DNA of 64,000 nucleotides from DASZBX01 sp035943635 (GTDB taxonomy: Bacteria > Actinomycetota > Actinomycetes > Streptomycetales > Catenulisporaceae), in the NCBI GenBank assembly GCA_035943635.1, contig DASZBX010000006.1:1-64000 (forward strand), given 5' to 3'. The notes beneath the pieces are model-generated. The model had not been told where the DNA came from. It worked only from the letters and a program-made list of their open reading frames with translations, and did no database searches. The position numbers were made by a program, and so were the translations under genes. Shown piece by piece: positions 1 through 9,117 of the stretch; the stretch's first letter is position 1; each line of letters opens with the position of its first letter.

Positions 1-135
1 GGCGAATCTGGTCAGCGCCGAGCATGGGCGCGCCGCACGGGACGGCTCATACTCGGTCGTCTGTGCCGTTGCGTGCGGTGCGGCCAGGCGACGGCGATCA
101 CCGGATTCGCGCCTTGAGACATTCCCCAACACTGC
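1..135. repeat. MITE-like repeat, copy 1 (cut by window edge)
   Basis: This stretch matches the right-hand part of the complete copy at 21583-21776 almost base for base, including the terminal segment that reads, on the minus strand, GCAGTGTTGGGGAATGTCTC. The left terminal repeat lies outside the window. It ends at 135, about 65 bases before the start of the MFS gene. It contains no transposase, so it would have to be moved by an enzyme encoded elsewhere. Confidence 0.75.
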
Positions 136-201
136 CTAGCATCGAAGAGTGTCATCGGACTCTGTCGTCCGGTGAGCAGAGGACTATCAGGAGGATGACT
201 C

Positions 202-1491
202 GTGACGTTCCCCCGGCGCACCGCCGAAGACCGCGTGACGTCGCAGACACCTGTCTCCGTCGCTGCTCGCCGTCACCGGTGGCCGCTGCTCGCCGACCGG
301 GACGCGCGCCTGTACATCAGTGGTCAGATCGTCTCGATGGTCGGCGATTCCTCGCTCTGGCTGGCGATCGGCATCTGGGTCAAGGCCCTGACCGGCAGCA
401 GCTCGCAGGCCGCGCTGGTCTGGTGCGCGTTCATCGTCGGCGGGATGACCGGGCCGTTCAGCTCGGTCCTGGTCGACCGGCTGCCGCTGCGCCCGGTGCT
501 GATCGTGACGAACCTGGTCAGCGCCGTCGACGTGCTCCTGCTGCTGCTGGTGCACTCCGGCGGCAGCGCATGGCTGACCTACCCGGTGATGTTCGGCTAC
601 GGATTCACCTACGCGCTGCTGAACGCCGGCTCCTCCGCGGTCGTCCGCCCGCTGTTCGGCGCCGACCTGCTGGCCAGCGCGAACGCGACGCTGACCACCG
701 CGAAACAGAGCATGAACCTGGTCGCGCCGCTGCTCGGCGCCGGACTGTTCGCCGTGGTCGGCGCGACCCCGGTGATCGTCGCCGACGCCGTCTCCTTCCT
801 CGTCGCGGCCGCGGCGATGGGACTGGTGCGCACCCGGATCCCGCGGGCCGTGGACCCCTCGGCCGAGCGGCCCGGCGCGTGGGTGGTGCTGAGCGCGGGC
901 ATGCGGCACATCATGCGCACGCCGCCGCTGCGCCGGGTCGTGCTGGCCGTCTCGGTGGCGATCCTCGGCCTGGGGTTTCTGGAACCGGTGGAATTCGACG
1001 TCAACAGCCAGGGCCTGCATCACTCCCCGGCGTTCATGGGCCTGCTGTTCGGCTGCCAGGGCGTCGGCGCCCTGCTCGGCGGCGGGTATGCGGCCCGCGC
1101 CATCCGGGCCGGGGGCGAAGTGCGCACCGGCGCCGCGGGACTGGCCGCCGCCTCGGCCGGCATCGCCGCCATGGCCGCCACCCTGCTCCCGATCGTCCTG
1201 CTCGGCTTCGCCGTCTACGGCGCGGGCCTGACCTGGGTCTCGGTCGCCCAACAGACCCAGCTCCAACGCCGAACCCCCGCCCACACCCAGGGCCGGGCCG
1301 CCGGCGCCGCCAGCCTCCTGACCAAGACCCCGCAGGCGATCGGCATCGCCGCCGGATCAGCCCTGATCAACGCGACCGGGTACCTGCTCCTGCTCGCCGT
1401 CATCGCCCTGCTCACCGGGTCCGCGGCGACCTGGCTTTTCGCGGCCCGGGACGAGTACGAGGACGAGCCTGCCCAGGTCGAGCCTGCCTGA
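202..1491 (+). CDS. MFS transporter, probable drug/siderophore exporter
   Basis: A 429-residue integral membrane protein with about twelve hydrophobic segments and the layout of the major facilitator superfamily, closest in feel to the EntS/MFS_3 exporters. The GTG start at 202 is chosen because a perfect AGGAGG (189-194) lies seven bases upstream. A charged N-terminal tail of about 30 residues precedes the first membrane segment, and the C-terminus is acidic (EYEDEPAQ). Its substrate cannot be read from sequence. The gene stands alone, with a MITE-like repeat just upstream and a small ORF downstream. Confidence 0.85.
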   Translation: MTFPRRTAEDRVTSQTPVSVAARRHRWPLLADRDARLYISGQIVSMVGDSSLWLAIGIWVKALTGSSSQAALVWCAFIVGGMTGPFSSVLVDRLPLRPVLIVTNLVSAVDVLLLLLVHSGGSAWLTYPVMFGYGFTYALLNAGSSAVVRPLFGADLLASANATLTTAKQSMNLVAPLLGAGLFAVVGATPVIVADAVSFLVAAAAMGLVRTRIPRAVDPSAERPGAWVVLSAGMRHIMRTPPLRRVVLAVSVAILGLGFLEPVEFDVNSQGLHHSPAFMGLLFGCQGVGALLGGGYAARAIRAGGEVRTGAAGLAAASAGIAAMAATLLPIVLLGFAVYGAGLTWVSVAQQTQLQRRTPAHTQGRAAGAASLLTKTPQAIGIAAGSALINATGYLLLLAVIALLTGSAATWLFAARDEYEDEPAQVEPA

Positions 1492-1617
1492 AGCTCGCCG
1501 TCAACCGTTGACTCTTGACCGGCAACGGTGTTGCATCTCCCGCAACATCCGGCCGACCCGGATCCTGAGACGACCGAGTGCGACTCGGTCATCACGATCT
1601 GTATTGGGAGGCTCAGG

Positions 1618-1845
1618 ATGTCCACACCACAATGCGAGACGGGCTGCGACGGTCAGACCGCGGAGCAAGGTTCCGGGCGTGCCGGCGGCGCGGCGGCGCA
1701 AGACGATCAGGCCTCCCGGGCCTGCCGGGCCGACCGCGGACGCTCCCACTCCCGCGAAGAGCTGCGCTACGAGCGGGAACGCGACATCCGAGAGATGGTC
1801 CTGTGGCTGCTGAAGATGGTCTTCGACATCTTCTTCCAGCGGTGA
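1618..1845 (+). CDS. small hypothetical protein, 75 aa
   Basis: I do not recognise this family. The ATG at 1618 follows a good GGGAGG (1606-1611); an in-frame start at 1528 has no ribosome-binding site. The first half is polar and Gly/Ala/Gln rich with three cysteines, the middle is very charged (REELRYERERDIREM), and the end is a short amphipathic hydrophobic helix (VLWLLKMVFDIFF). This could be a peripheral membrane or leader-like peptide. It is a single gene with weak coding support. Confidence 0.5.
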   Translation: MSTPQCETGCDGQTAEQGSGRAGGAAAQDDQASRACRADRGRSHSREELRYERERDIREMVLWLLKMVFDIFFQR

Positions 1846-2053
1846 TCCGAGACCGGCGCGGCCGTAGGGGAGCGTACGGGCGCGTGCGAGCGCCCGGAAA
1901 GCGCCCGTCGCAGCGCCGGTGCGGTTCCAATTCCTTCAATGTCCTGCGAATCTCGGCGGACGTCGGTTCAATGGGCTGTGGCCGCGACAGCGCGCCCGCA
2001 GACGTCGGCCGGGCTTCCGGGTGGCCGCCCTCGGCAAGGGAGCAGGAGCAGAA

Positions 2054-4207
2054 GTGACCGACTTGAAGGACCTGGACAAGGGGTTGTCCGGTCCGGCGGG
2101 CGAACTGGCTCATGACCTGCGGGTCCTGTTCGAAGGCCTGGGGAAGATCTCCCTGACGCGTTATGCGGCGAGCATCCACACGGACAAGAGCGCGGTCTCG
2201 AGGTATCTGAGCGGGAGCCGGGTACCGCCCTGGGCGTTCGTGCACAATCTGTTGGTGGAGTCCACGCTGCGACGGGACGGGGCACCGCCGACCGGGCCGG
2301 TGGTGGCGCACCTGAAGCAGGTCCATCAGGCGGCGTTGGAGGCCGGTGGTTCTCCTTCCCATGCTGTGCAGCTGTTGCAGGACCGTCTGGCGGTAGCCGA
2401 CCAGGAGGTGAGCCGGGCCGAAGCCCGGGAGCACGCGCTCGAACAGGCGCTGCAGGAAAAGCAGCGCCAGGTCGCCGAGCTGGCCGTCCGGGAGCGGGAA
2501 CTCCAGGTCGCCAACGACCAGGAACGCGATGCGCACCGGGCGGAGCTGGCTGTCTACGAGGACGATCTCACCTGCATGCGCGCGGAGCGGGACCGGCTGC
2601 TGCTGACGATCCGCGGGCTGAAAGAGGACCTGGAAGCCGCGCGGCGGCGGCGGATCGACTTCGAAGACCGGTGCAAGATCCTGGAGACGCAACTGGAGGT
2701 GGCGGAGCAGCGGGCTGAGATCGCGCAGGCAGAGGCGGTCGAGGAGCGGCAGGCGTTGGCCGAGCAGAGATTGCGTGCCTCCTACGAGCGCCAGCTCGAC
2801 CTGGAACGGGCCCAGTCGGACGCGCGGCTGCTCATCCTGCAGGCACAGATAGACCGGCTCAGCGCGCTGGCACCTGGTTCGACCGAGCCGACGGGAACTG
2901 CGGTGACCGACGGGTCGGACCCGGCCACTGCGGCGCAGTCCTTCATCCTGGCTGACGAGATGGGTCTGGACGAAGTCATCGCGCTGCTCGACCGATCCAA
3001 TCCGACCGTCGTCTGTGCAGCGCTCTGCGAACTCGATCTGGAACGGGTATGCCTGATCCTGACGTCGATGGACCGGCTGCAGGGTTCTGCTGTGCTCAAC
3101 GAGATGGAATCGGCGCGGGCCGCCGCGGTCCTGGACAGGATCGATCCGCGCCATGCCGTGACGTTTCTCAACACCATGAACCCTGTGCGCAGTGCCTTCG
3201 CGCTCTGCCGGATGGACCTGGCCAGGCACGCGTGGCTGCTCGACCACGTGGATCCCGGGCGGCTGGCCATCGCGCTGGACACGATGAGCCCGCAGGAGGT
3301 CGGAGTCGTCCTGGGCGTGGTGGGCCGGGACACGGGCGCCGTCGCCTTGGGGCGGATGAGGCCGGCGGCGGCCGTGACCGTGCTGGGCACACTGGGCATC
3401 GCCCGGGCCGCGGACATGGTGGGGCGGATGGATCCGCTACGCGCCGCCATGTCGCTCAAAAGCATGGACACGGTCAGCGCCGACGCTCTGCTCAGCCGGA
3501 TGGACCCGCATCGTGCGATGGTCATGATCAGCGAGATAGATCCGGAGCGGGCCGCCGTGGCGCTGAGCCGGGTGGATCCCGGGTGGGCGGCCGCCGTGAT
3601 GGAGACGATCGATCCGGGCCGGGCCGCCATGACGCTGGTCGAGGTCGAGCCGGACCGGGCCGGCGCCGTCCTGAGCGCGATGAATCCGAGGCGGGCTGCG
3701 GCGTCGTTGAGCAAAATGACGGTATCGGAGCACACGATATCGATGGTGCGAGGGATGCCTCTGCAACGTACCGCGGACATCATCTGCCGGATGGATCCGG
3801 AAGGGATCATCAATGCGCTCAGCCTCGAGGATCCCCGCCTGGTCGCCAACCTGCTGAGCCTGATGACCGCGGAGCGCGCCAACGCCCTGCTGCGGCGGAT
3901 GGCGCCTCTGAGTCTAGTCCGTCTGCTGGAGACGATGGATCCGCAGCGTGCTGTCGGGGTGCTCAAGACGATGGACTCAGGCCAGGCCGCGGGGCTGCTG
4001 TGCTTGGTCGACCCGACCCAGGCGGCCGCCGTGCTCGAAAGCATGCCGTCCGTCCGAGCCGCAGTCATCTTGAACGAGATGGAGCGGAGTTGGGCTCTTG
4101 CGGTACTTCGCCAGTTCAAGCCGGAGCGCAGGGCAGTCATGCACCGCAACGGGATTCCGGCCAGATCGACGGGATCGACCGTGCAGCTAGACGGCAGGCG
4201 GATCTGA
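2054..4207 (+). CDS. HTH-coiled-coil protein with about 33 MgtE_N-like 12-residue repeats
   Basis: About 717 residues from the GTG at 2054, which follows a GGAGCAGGAG purine stretch; in-frame extension to 1919 is less likely. Residues 33-58 form a helix-turn-helix (LTRYAASIHTDKSAVSRYLS) of the type found in many actinobacterial cytoplasmic sensors. Residues about 95-285 are a Glu/Arg/Gln-rich coiled coil. From about residue 298 to 700 the protein is a nearly uninterrupted run of 12-residue units such as ERAAVALSRVDP, GWAAAVMETIDP and GRAAMTLVEVEP, in the style of the right-handed helical repeat of MgtE N-terminal (and FliG/MotE-like) domains. No enzyme or membrane domain is visible. Inference: a DNA-binding or scaffold protein with a long alpha-solenoid. 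The combination is not one I know. Confidence 0.8.
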   Translation: MTDLKDLDKGLSGPAGELAHDLRVLFEGLGKISLTRYAASIHTDKSAVSRYLSGSRVPPWAFVHNLLVESTLRRDGAPPTGPVVAHLKQVHQAALEAGGSPSHAVQLLQDRLAVADQEVSRAEAREHALEQALQEKQRQVAELAVRERELQVANDQERDAHRAELAVYEDDLTCMRAERDRLLLTIRGLKEDLEAARRRRIDFEDRCKILETQLEVAEQRAEIAQAEAVEERQALAEQRLRASYERQLDLERAQSDARLLILQAQIDRLSALAPGSTEPTGTAVTDGSDPATAAQSFILADEMGLDEVIALLDRSNPTVVCAALCELDLERVCLILTSMDRLQGSAVLNEMESARAAAVLDRIDPRHAVTFLNTMNPVRSAFALCRMDLARHAWLLDHVDPGRLAIALDTMSPQEVGVVLGVVGRDTGAVALGRMRPAAAVTVLGTLGIARAADMVGRMDPLRAAMSLKSMDTVSADALLSRMDPHRAMVMISEIDPERAAVALSRVDPGWAAAVMETIDPGRAAMTLVEVEPDRAGAVLSAMNPRRAAASLSKMTVSEHTISMVRGMPLQRTADIICRMDPEGIINALSLEDPRLVANLLSLMTAERANALLRRMAPLSLVRLLETMDPQRAVGVLKTMDSGQAAGLLCLVDPTQAAAVLESMPSVRAAVILNEMERSWALAVLRQFKPERRAVMHRNGIPARSTGSTVQLDGRRI
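2945..4150 (+). repeat. 36-bp coding repeat array (12-residue solenoid units)
   Basis: Within the preceding CDS, codons recur with a 36-base period encoding x-R-A-A-x-x-L-x-x-M-D-P. About 33 units can be counted, a few with 11 or 13 residues. The DNA of the units has diverged although the protein pattern is kept, which points to an old array under selection for the fold rather than a recent tandem expansion. Confidence 0.8.
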
Positions 4208-4864
4208 CGGAGAGTCCGAATCCGCCCCTGCCTCCGCCTCGGCGATCTCCCGCGCCCACAGTTCGTGTTCCTGCTCGGCCCACCACCGCGGCACGCTGCC
4301 CCGCCGCATGCCGGCCCGGGCCTGCCGGTCGCCGACGGCGAACCAGATGTGGCCGATCAGGTCGAAGCCGATGGCCAGGGCGAGCCAGTCGTGCACGAAC
4401 GTCGCGCCGGTGCGGGTGGAGACGCTGGCGAGGTTCTGGAACCACATGAGGGTCCCGGTGCCGACCATGACCAGGATCGCGCCGCACAGGAACGCGGCGT
4501 TCAGCTTCTGCCCGGCGTTGAACTTGCCGACCTTCAGCCCGTGCTCCGCGACGCGTCCCGGCTTCCAGGCCCGGTGCCTGAGCCAGAGCCGGTCCTGCGC
4601 GGTGTGCCGGTTCAGCCGCCGGGCGTCGGCGCGGTACGCCTTGGAGAACACACCCGCGGCCATGGGCACCGGCAGGGCGAAGCCGCAGTACAGATGCACC
4701 AGCGCGAAGAACTGGCGGTGGCCGGTGTGGATGGCCAGCTGGTCGTTGTAGAGGACCGCGCCGGTGGCGATGAGCGTGAGCATCAGGACGGTCGTCGCCC
4801 AGTGGACGTAGCGTTCCGCGCGGGTGAAGCGCTGGATGTGGTCGTCGTCAGGTGGTGGGCGCAT
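4187..4864 (-). CDS. cytochrome b561-type membrane subunit
   Basis: A 225-residue protein of the prokaryotic cytochrome b561 / formate dehydrogenase gamma type. Several hydrophobic segments carry histidines suited to bind heme b (VHWATT near the N-terminus, ALVHLYCGF, FVHDWLALAIGFDLIGH). It starts inside the end of the upstream molybdopterin oxidoreductase gene (17-base overlap), so the two are very likely made together. Inference: it is the membrane anchor and electron donor or acceptor of that enzyme. The C-terminal tail is acidic and cytoplasmic-looking. The 3' end overlaps the 3' end of the convergent repeat protein gene by about 20 bases. Confidence 0.85.
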   Translation of the reverse strand: MRPPPDDDHIQRFTRAERYVHWATTVLMLTLIATGAVLYNDQLAIHTGHRQFFALVHLYCGFALPVPMAAGVFSKAYRADARRLNRHTAQDRLWLRHRAWKPGRVAEHGLKVGKFNAGQKLNAAFLCGAILVMVGTGTLMWFQNLASVSTRTGATFVHDWLALAIGFDLIGHIWFAVGDRQARAGMRRGSVPRWWAEQEHELWAREIAEAEAGADSDSPSDPPAV

Positions 4865-5603
4865 CGTCCCTGCCGTTCGACTCGCCGACCCAGCCGTCGA
4901 CCGAGTAGCCGAAGCCCTCCCAGTAGCCGGGTTCGACCCGGTCGACCAGCTGGATCTCGGAGAGCCACTTGATGCTCTTGTACCCGTACATCGGCGCCGC
5001 GTACAGCCGGACCGGGCCGCCGTGGTCGTGGGTGACCGGCCCGCCCAGCATCCGCAGCGCCACGATCATGTCCGGGTTCCGGGCCTGGTCCAGGGTCAGG
5101 GACTCGGTGTAGGTGCCGTCGAACGACACGAACCGCAGCGCCTTGGCCTGCGGCTTGACCCCCGACGCGGCCAGGATGGCGCTCAGCCGGATGCCGCTCC
5201 AGGGCACCTGCGGCACGCGCCAGCCGGTGACGCACTGGAAGTCCGCGACGATGTCCGTCTGCGGCAGCGCGGCGAGATCGGTCAGCGAGTAGCGCTGCTC
5301 GGTCTCGACCAGCCCGGTGACGGCCAGCCGGTACGTCGCGGGATCGGCCACGGGAACGCTCGCGGTGACGGAGTAGTACCGGAAGTTGTCGCCGAACGGG
5401 AGGATGTTGAGCAGCCCGGTCGGATCGTGCTGGGCGACCTCGGCCAGGGTGTCGCTGATGGACCTGCCGGTCACGACCCCCGCGGCGCCCAGCGCCAGGA
5501 GGGACAGCACGACCCGGCGGCCGATCGGCTTGCCGGGATCGGGCGCGCGGGAAGGATCGGGCGGCCCGACGGGTCGCCGGCCGCTGCCGCCGCCCTCGGC
5601 CAT
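4848..5603 (-). CDS. molybdopterin-dependent oxidoreductase (sulfite oxidase/MsrP family)
   Basis: A 251-residue protein with an N-terminal segment containing a twin arginine (GRR, residues 28-30) followed by a hydrophobic stretch, fitting a Tat-type export or anchor signal. The core is the oxidoreductase molybdopterin-binding fold. Cys124 in DFQCVTGW sits where this family's molybdenum-ligating cysteine lies, and GGPVRLYAAPMYGYKSIKWL is the usual cofactor-binding stretch. It forms an operon with the overlapping cytochrome b gene downstream. The substrate is unknown: a sulfoxide reductase or sulfite-type oxidoreductase are both possible. Confidence 0.85.
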   Translation of the reverse strand: MAEGGGSGRRPVGPPDPSRAPDPGKPIGRRVVLSLLALGAAGVVTGRSISDTLAEVAQHDPTGLLNILPFGDNFRYYSVTASVPVADPATYRLAVTGLVETEQRYSLTDLAALPQTDIVADFQCVTGWRVPQVPWSGIRLSAILAASGVKPQAKALRFVSFDGTYTESLTLDQARNPDMIVALRMLGGPVTHDHGGPVRLYAAPMYGYKSIKWLSEIQLVDRVEPGYWEGFGYSVDGWVGESNGRDDAPTT

Positions 5604-5661
5604 CCTGCGTCACCGCCTTCTTCTGCCGCCTACCGCAACGTTAGCGCGTCACCGATCCGGC

Positions 5662-6126
5662 TCAGTGCTCGCCCTTGATGACGAAGAAGGACCCGCGGAT
5701 GACCCCGGCCAGCTTGGACTTCTGCCGGGCGAACTTGAAGCGGGTGGCCAGTTCCTCGGGGACCTCCATGCCTTCGGAGAGCTTGAAGCCGACCGCGCGC
5801 TTCGAGCCGTCTTCGAGGCCGTACATCACGTTGATCGCCAGGCCGGATTCGTAGAACACGTAAGCCATCCGGGTGCCGTCGACCTCGAAGGAGGTCACTT
5901 CGAGCGGAGTGGAGTCGATCGTGATGTCGCGCTCCTCGGAGAGGACACCGTTCACCCATGCGAGCACGTCCGGGGCCTCGTCCGCGGAGGTCACGGTGAA
6001 GGTGTGGTCGAATTTGTTCTTGTAGTAACGCGCCTCGTTGGCGCGCAGCCCGGCCAGCGCGTCCGCGACCGGGGACGATTCCAGGCCGACGGTGGATACC
6101 TTCTCGAAGTCCACTGCGTATGACAT
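5662..6126 (-). CDS. conserved hypothetical protein, 154 aa
   Basis: The sequence looks like a compact cytosolic alpha/beta protein: no signal peptide, no membrane segment, high Lys/Glu content and balanced composition. The ATG at 6126 is supported by AGGAGC a few bases upstream. I recognise the general look from other actinomycetes but cannot assign a domain or function. It is monocistronic, on the same strand as the flanking LysR and oxidoreductase genes but separated from them by gaps. Confidence 0.75.
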   Translation of the reverse strand: MSYAVDFEKVSTVGLESSPVADALAGLRANEARYYKNKFDHTFTVTSADEAPDVLAWVNGVLSEERDITIDSTPLEVTSFEVDGTRMAYVFYESGLAINVMYGLEDGSKRAVGFKLSEGMEVPEELATRFKFARQKSKLAGVIRGSFFVIKGEH

Positions 6127-6239
6127 GCGCGCTCCTGATGATGACCTTCGTGGGCCCGGTGCCCCGGGCGTTGCGTCGATTTCAGGCTACGTCCCGCGGC
6201 TCGGCCCGGCTTCTCGGTTCCTGACCGGATCACGCCGGA

Positions 6240-7181
6240 TCACTCCGAATCGTGCCGCAGGTGCCCGGACTGGGTGAGCCAGCCGGGCGGCAGGTCGGCG
6301 GTCAGCGCGGTGTGCACGAAGCGGGCCACCGCGTTCGTCTGGGCCCGCTCCGGGCTCCAGTGCAGCGTGAACGGCACCGGCAGGAGCGGCTCGACCGGCC
6401 TGATCACGGTCGTGGTCCCGGCGTGCGCGGCGGTCAGCGAGCCGATCAGCATGATCCAGTCTATCTCGGGCTGTTCGTGCCACCGGGTGGCCGCCAGGTC
6501 CGTGTCCTCCAGGTCGATGGAGACCCGCGGCTCCACCCCGGCCGTCTCCAGCGCCTGGCGCTGGCACAGGGCCCAGGCCGGGAACAACCCCGGCCGGGTG
6601 CGGCCGAACACGTCCTCGGCCAGGTCGGCCAGCCGCACGCCGTCCCGGCCGGCCAGCCGGTGGCCGGGCCGCAGGCCGACCAGCAGCGGCTCGGCGGCGA
6701 ACACCTCGCCGACGATTCCGGCCGGCTCGGGGATGATCCCGCAGGTGATCGCCATGTCGACGGTGCCGTCGGCGACCGCGCCGGTCAGCGACGGCAGCCA
6801 CATCCGTTCCAGCTGCACCTCGACCCCCGGCACCTGGTCGGCGAACACCTCGCGCAGGTATGGCGCGAGCATCGGGGCCACCGGCGGGCTGATGCCCACG
6901 CGCACCGTCCCGCCCTCGCCGCCGGCCACCCGCCGGACCGCGGCCGTCGCCGCCGCGACCTCCTCCAGGATGACCTTCGCCCGGGTCTGCAGCTCGGCGC
7001 CGGCGCTGGTCAGCGTGACCCGGCGGGTCGTGCGGGTGAACAGCGGCGCCCCCAGTTCCCGCTCCAGCCGGCGGATCAGGTCGCTCAACGTGGACTGGCC
7101 CAGGTGGAGTCTCTCCGCCGCGCGCCCGAAGTGCAGTTCCGCGGCCACGGCGGCGAAGGCCTCCAGCTGGCGCAGCTCCAT
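6240..7181 (-). CDS. LysR-family transcriptional regulator
   Basis: 313 residues, normal LysR length. The N-terminal winged helix is clear (MELRQLEAFAAVAAELHFGR, then AAERLHLGQSTLSDLIRRLE), followed by the periplasmic-binding-protein-like effector domain from about residue 90. It is divergent from the TDT-type transporter gene at 7415 with a 233-base shared promoter region, the classic arrangement for a LysR protein controlling its neighbour. The effector is unknown. Confidence 0.92.
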   Translation of the reverse strand: MELRQLEAFAAVAAELHFGRAAERLHLGQSTLSDLIRRLERELGAPLFTRTTRRVTLTSAGAELQTRAKVILEEVAAATAAVRRVAGGEGGTVRVGISPPVAPMLAPYLREVFADQVPGVEVQLERMWLPSLTGAVADGTVDMAITCGIIPEPAGIVGEVFAAEPLLVGLRPGHRLAGRDGVRLADLAEDVFGRTRPGLFPAWALCQRQALETAGVEPRVSIDLEDTDLAATRWHEQPEIDWIMLIGSLTAAHAGTTTVIRPVEPLLPVPFTLHWSPERAQTNAVARFVHTALTADLPPGWLTQSGHLRHDSE

Positions 7182-7414
7182 CCGGCCATGCTACCGGGGA
7201 ACGCCCGAGGCTGACGTTCGAAGGTTGTTGCCAGACGGGCACGCGGCCAGGTGGCCGGACAACCCGGTGGCCGCGCCACTCAAGCCCGCCGACCTGCCGA
7301 GACCTGATTGATCGGGCCAGCCGAAGAGTGTGATCCCCGATTGCTCCTTTTTCGCCCGGCCGATCCGAGGCAGGGTGGTCAGTGACACAGTTGCGCCGCG
7401 AAGGAGCCCCGACC

Positions 7415-8422
7415 ATGAGCGCCACCCGAATCCCGCTGAACTTCTTCGGCATGCCGTTCGGCCTGGTCGGCCTGGCCGGAAGCTGGCTGGCCATGGCCGA
7501 GTACGGCTCGGCCCCGAAGGCGGTCGGCAACGTGCTCCTGATCCTGACCGCGCTGGTGTGGCTGATCCTGGTGGCCGGCTACCTGCGCTACCTCCTGGCC
7601 GACCGGTCCAACTTCGCCCGCGACCTGCTCGACCCGATCGCCGCGCCGTTCGCGTCCCTGATCCTGATCGCGCCGATGCTGCTCGGCGCCGAGGGCCTGC
7701 ACCCGCACGCCCCGACCGCCGGGCGGATCGTGACCGACGTGTTCCTCGGCCTGATCGTGCTGCTCGGCGCCTGGTTCACCGGGCAGTGGATCTACGCGCC
7801 GGTGGAACTGGACAAGTTCCACCCCGGCTACTTCCTGCCCACGGTGGCCGGCGGGCTGCTCGCCTCGGCCTGCGCCGCCGAGGTCGGCCAGCGGCTGCTG
7901 GCCGAGATGATGTTCGGCTACGGCATGGTCTGCTGGCTGGTGCTCGGCTCGATCATCCTCGGCCGGCTGCTGATGCGCCCGCTGCTCCCGCCGCCGCTGC
8001 TGCCCACCCTCGCGATCGAGATCGCGCCCGCGGCGGTCGCCACCCTGGCCTACTTCGCCCTGCACGGCGACCACGTCGACCCGGTCGTCGCCTTCCTGGC
8101 CGGCTACGGGATCCTGATGGTGCTGGCCCAGCTGCGGATGCTGCCCGCGTACCTGCGGCTGCCGTTCATGCCCAGCACCTGGGCGTTCACCTTCAGCTGG
8201 GCCGCCGTGGCCACCGCCGCGATCCACTGGCTGGAGATCACCCGGCCCACCGGCTACCGAGTCTACGAGTACCTCGTCCTGGCGGCGATCACCGCGCTGA
8301 TCGGCGGGATCGCGCTGCGCACCCTGGTCGCGGTCGGACGCGGGCAGCTGCTGCCCAAGCCGGCCGCACCGGCCCCGGCCCCGGCCCCGGCCAAGACCGA
8401 AGCCGAAGCCCTGGCCGGCTGA
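7415..8422 (+). CDS. TDT/SLAC1-family membrane transporter
   Basis: 335 residues with about ten hydrophobic segments in the pattern of the TDT (TehA/SLAC1) family of anion or dicarboxylate channels: NFFGMPFGLVGLAG near the start and the FMPSTWAFTFSWAA motif late in the protein. The ATG at 7415 follows AAGGAG at 7401-7406. The tail is an Ala-Pro-Lys low-complexity stretch. It is divergent from the LysR gene, which probably regulates it. The decayed hydrolase gene follows 60 bases downstream and may once have been in the same operon. Confidence 0.8.
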   Translation: MSATRIPLNFFGMPFGLVGLAGSWLAMAEYGSAPKAVGNVLLILTALVWLILVAGYLRYLLADRSNFARDLLDPIAAPFASLILIAPMLLGAEGLHPHAPTAGRIVTDVFLGLIVLLGAWFTGQWIYAPVELDKFHPGYFLPTVAGGLLASACAAEVGQRLLAEMMFGYGMVCWLVLGSIILGRLLMRPLLPPPLLPTLAIEIAPAAVATLAYFALHGDHVDPVVAFLAGYGILMVLAQLRMLPAYLRLPFMPSTWAFTFSWAAVATAAIHWLEITRPTGYRVYEYLVLAAITALIGGIALRTLVAVGRGQLLPKPAAPAPAPAPAKTEAEALAG

Positions 8423-8481
8423 CCGGACCGGCCGACCCCGCGACCAGCCACCTGCCCTCCGCACAGTAAGGATGTTGAATC

Positions 8482-8880
8482 ATGCAGTCCACCCGGCACC
8501 TCTACCGCCAGATCGACGGGCACACCGTCTTCTACCGCGAGGCCGGCCCCGCCGACGCCCCGGCCGTCGTACTCCTGCACGGCGCCCCGGCCAGCTCGCA
8601 CATGTTCCGCGAGTACCCGACCAACGTCGAGCTCTACCCGCAGGTGCACCAGTACTTCCGGGACTCGCGCGTCCCGCTGCTGGCGGTCTGGGGCCGCAAC
8701 GACGAGAACTTCGGCCCCGACGGCGCCACCGCCTTCACCCACGACCTGCCCGACGCCGAGGTCCACCTCATCGACGGCGGCCACTTCCTGCTCGAAAGCC
8801 GGCTCGACACCGTCGCCGGGTACATCCAGGGCTTCCTCGGGCGCGTGCTCGGCAACAGCAAGGCGTCTGCCGGGGCGTGA
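8482..8880 (+). pseudogene. alpha/beta hydrolase, head and tail only (internal deletion)
   Basis: 132 residues in one open frame, but the family (haloalkane dehalogenase / epoxide hydrolase-like) is near 290. The N-terminal third up to LLHGAPASSHMFRE (oxyanion-hole region) runs straight into YPTNVELYPQVHQYF and VPLLAVWGRNDE, which normally lie far downstream. The nucleophile elbow G-x-S/D-x-G and the cap domain are missing, with the junction near residue 44. The catalytic His region (IDGGHFLLES) is present. It cannot be a working hydrolase as read. The deletion keeps the frame. Confidence 0.8.
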
Positions 8881-8925
8881 CGTGGCCCGCGCGGCAGGGG
8901 CAGCTCAGGCGCAGGGTCGGGCAGC

Positions 8926-9117
8926 TCAGGGCGTCTGCGCCGACCGGCCCAGAGTGCTCTCCCGCAGGACCAGTTCCAGCGGATAGCGTTGCCGGAAACC
9001 GAATTCCAGCTCGCCGTTCAGCAGCAGCCGGGAGACGGTCGCGCGCGAGACGCCGGCCGCCCGGGCCACGTCGTTGATCGTCGGCTTGCCCGGGCGGCCC
9101 GGATGGGCGCGGCTCAT
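8926..9117 (-). pseudogene. LacI-family regulator, DNA-binding head joined to C-terminal tail
   Basis: 63 residues. It starts with a canonical LacI helix-turn-helix (PTINDVARAAGVSRATVSRL) and after about residue 35 passes directly to the typical LacI C-terminal end (YPLELVLRESTLGRS). The whole sugar-binding core of roughly 260 residues is missing, in frame. The start is supported by AGGAGGAGG, and the ATG overlaps the MATE stop (ATGA). A free LacI headpiece could in principle still bind operator weakly, but dimerisation parts are absent. Probably a deletion remnant. Confidence 0.8.

Noticed and set aside
24..1511. Long plus-strand frame of 495 codons across the MFS gene
   Set aside because: Frame-shifted shadow of the transporter; Arg/Pro/Gly-rich, no membrane helices and no ribosome-binding site.
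2945..4150. Repeat array considered as RCC1, TPR or armadillo repeats
   Set aside because: The unit is 12 residues with one helix per unit. RCC1 units are about 50, TPRs 34 and ARM about 42, so an MgtE_N-like solenoid fits better.
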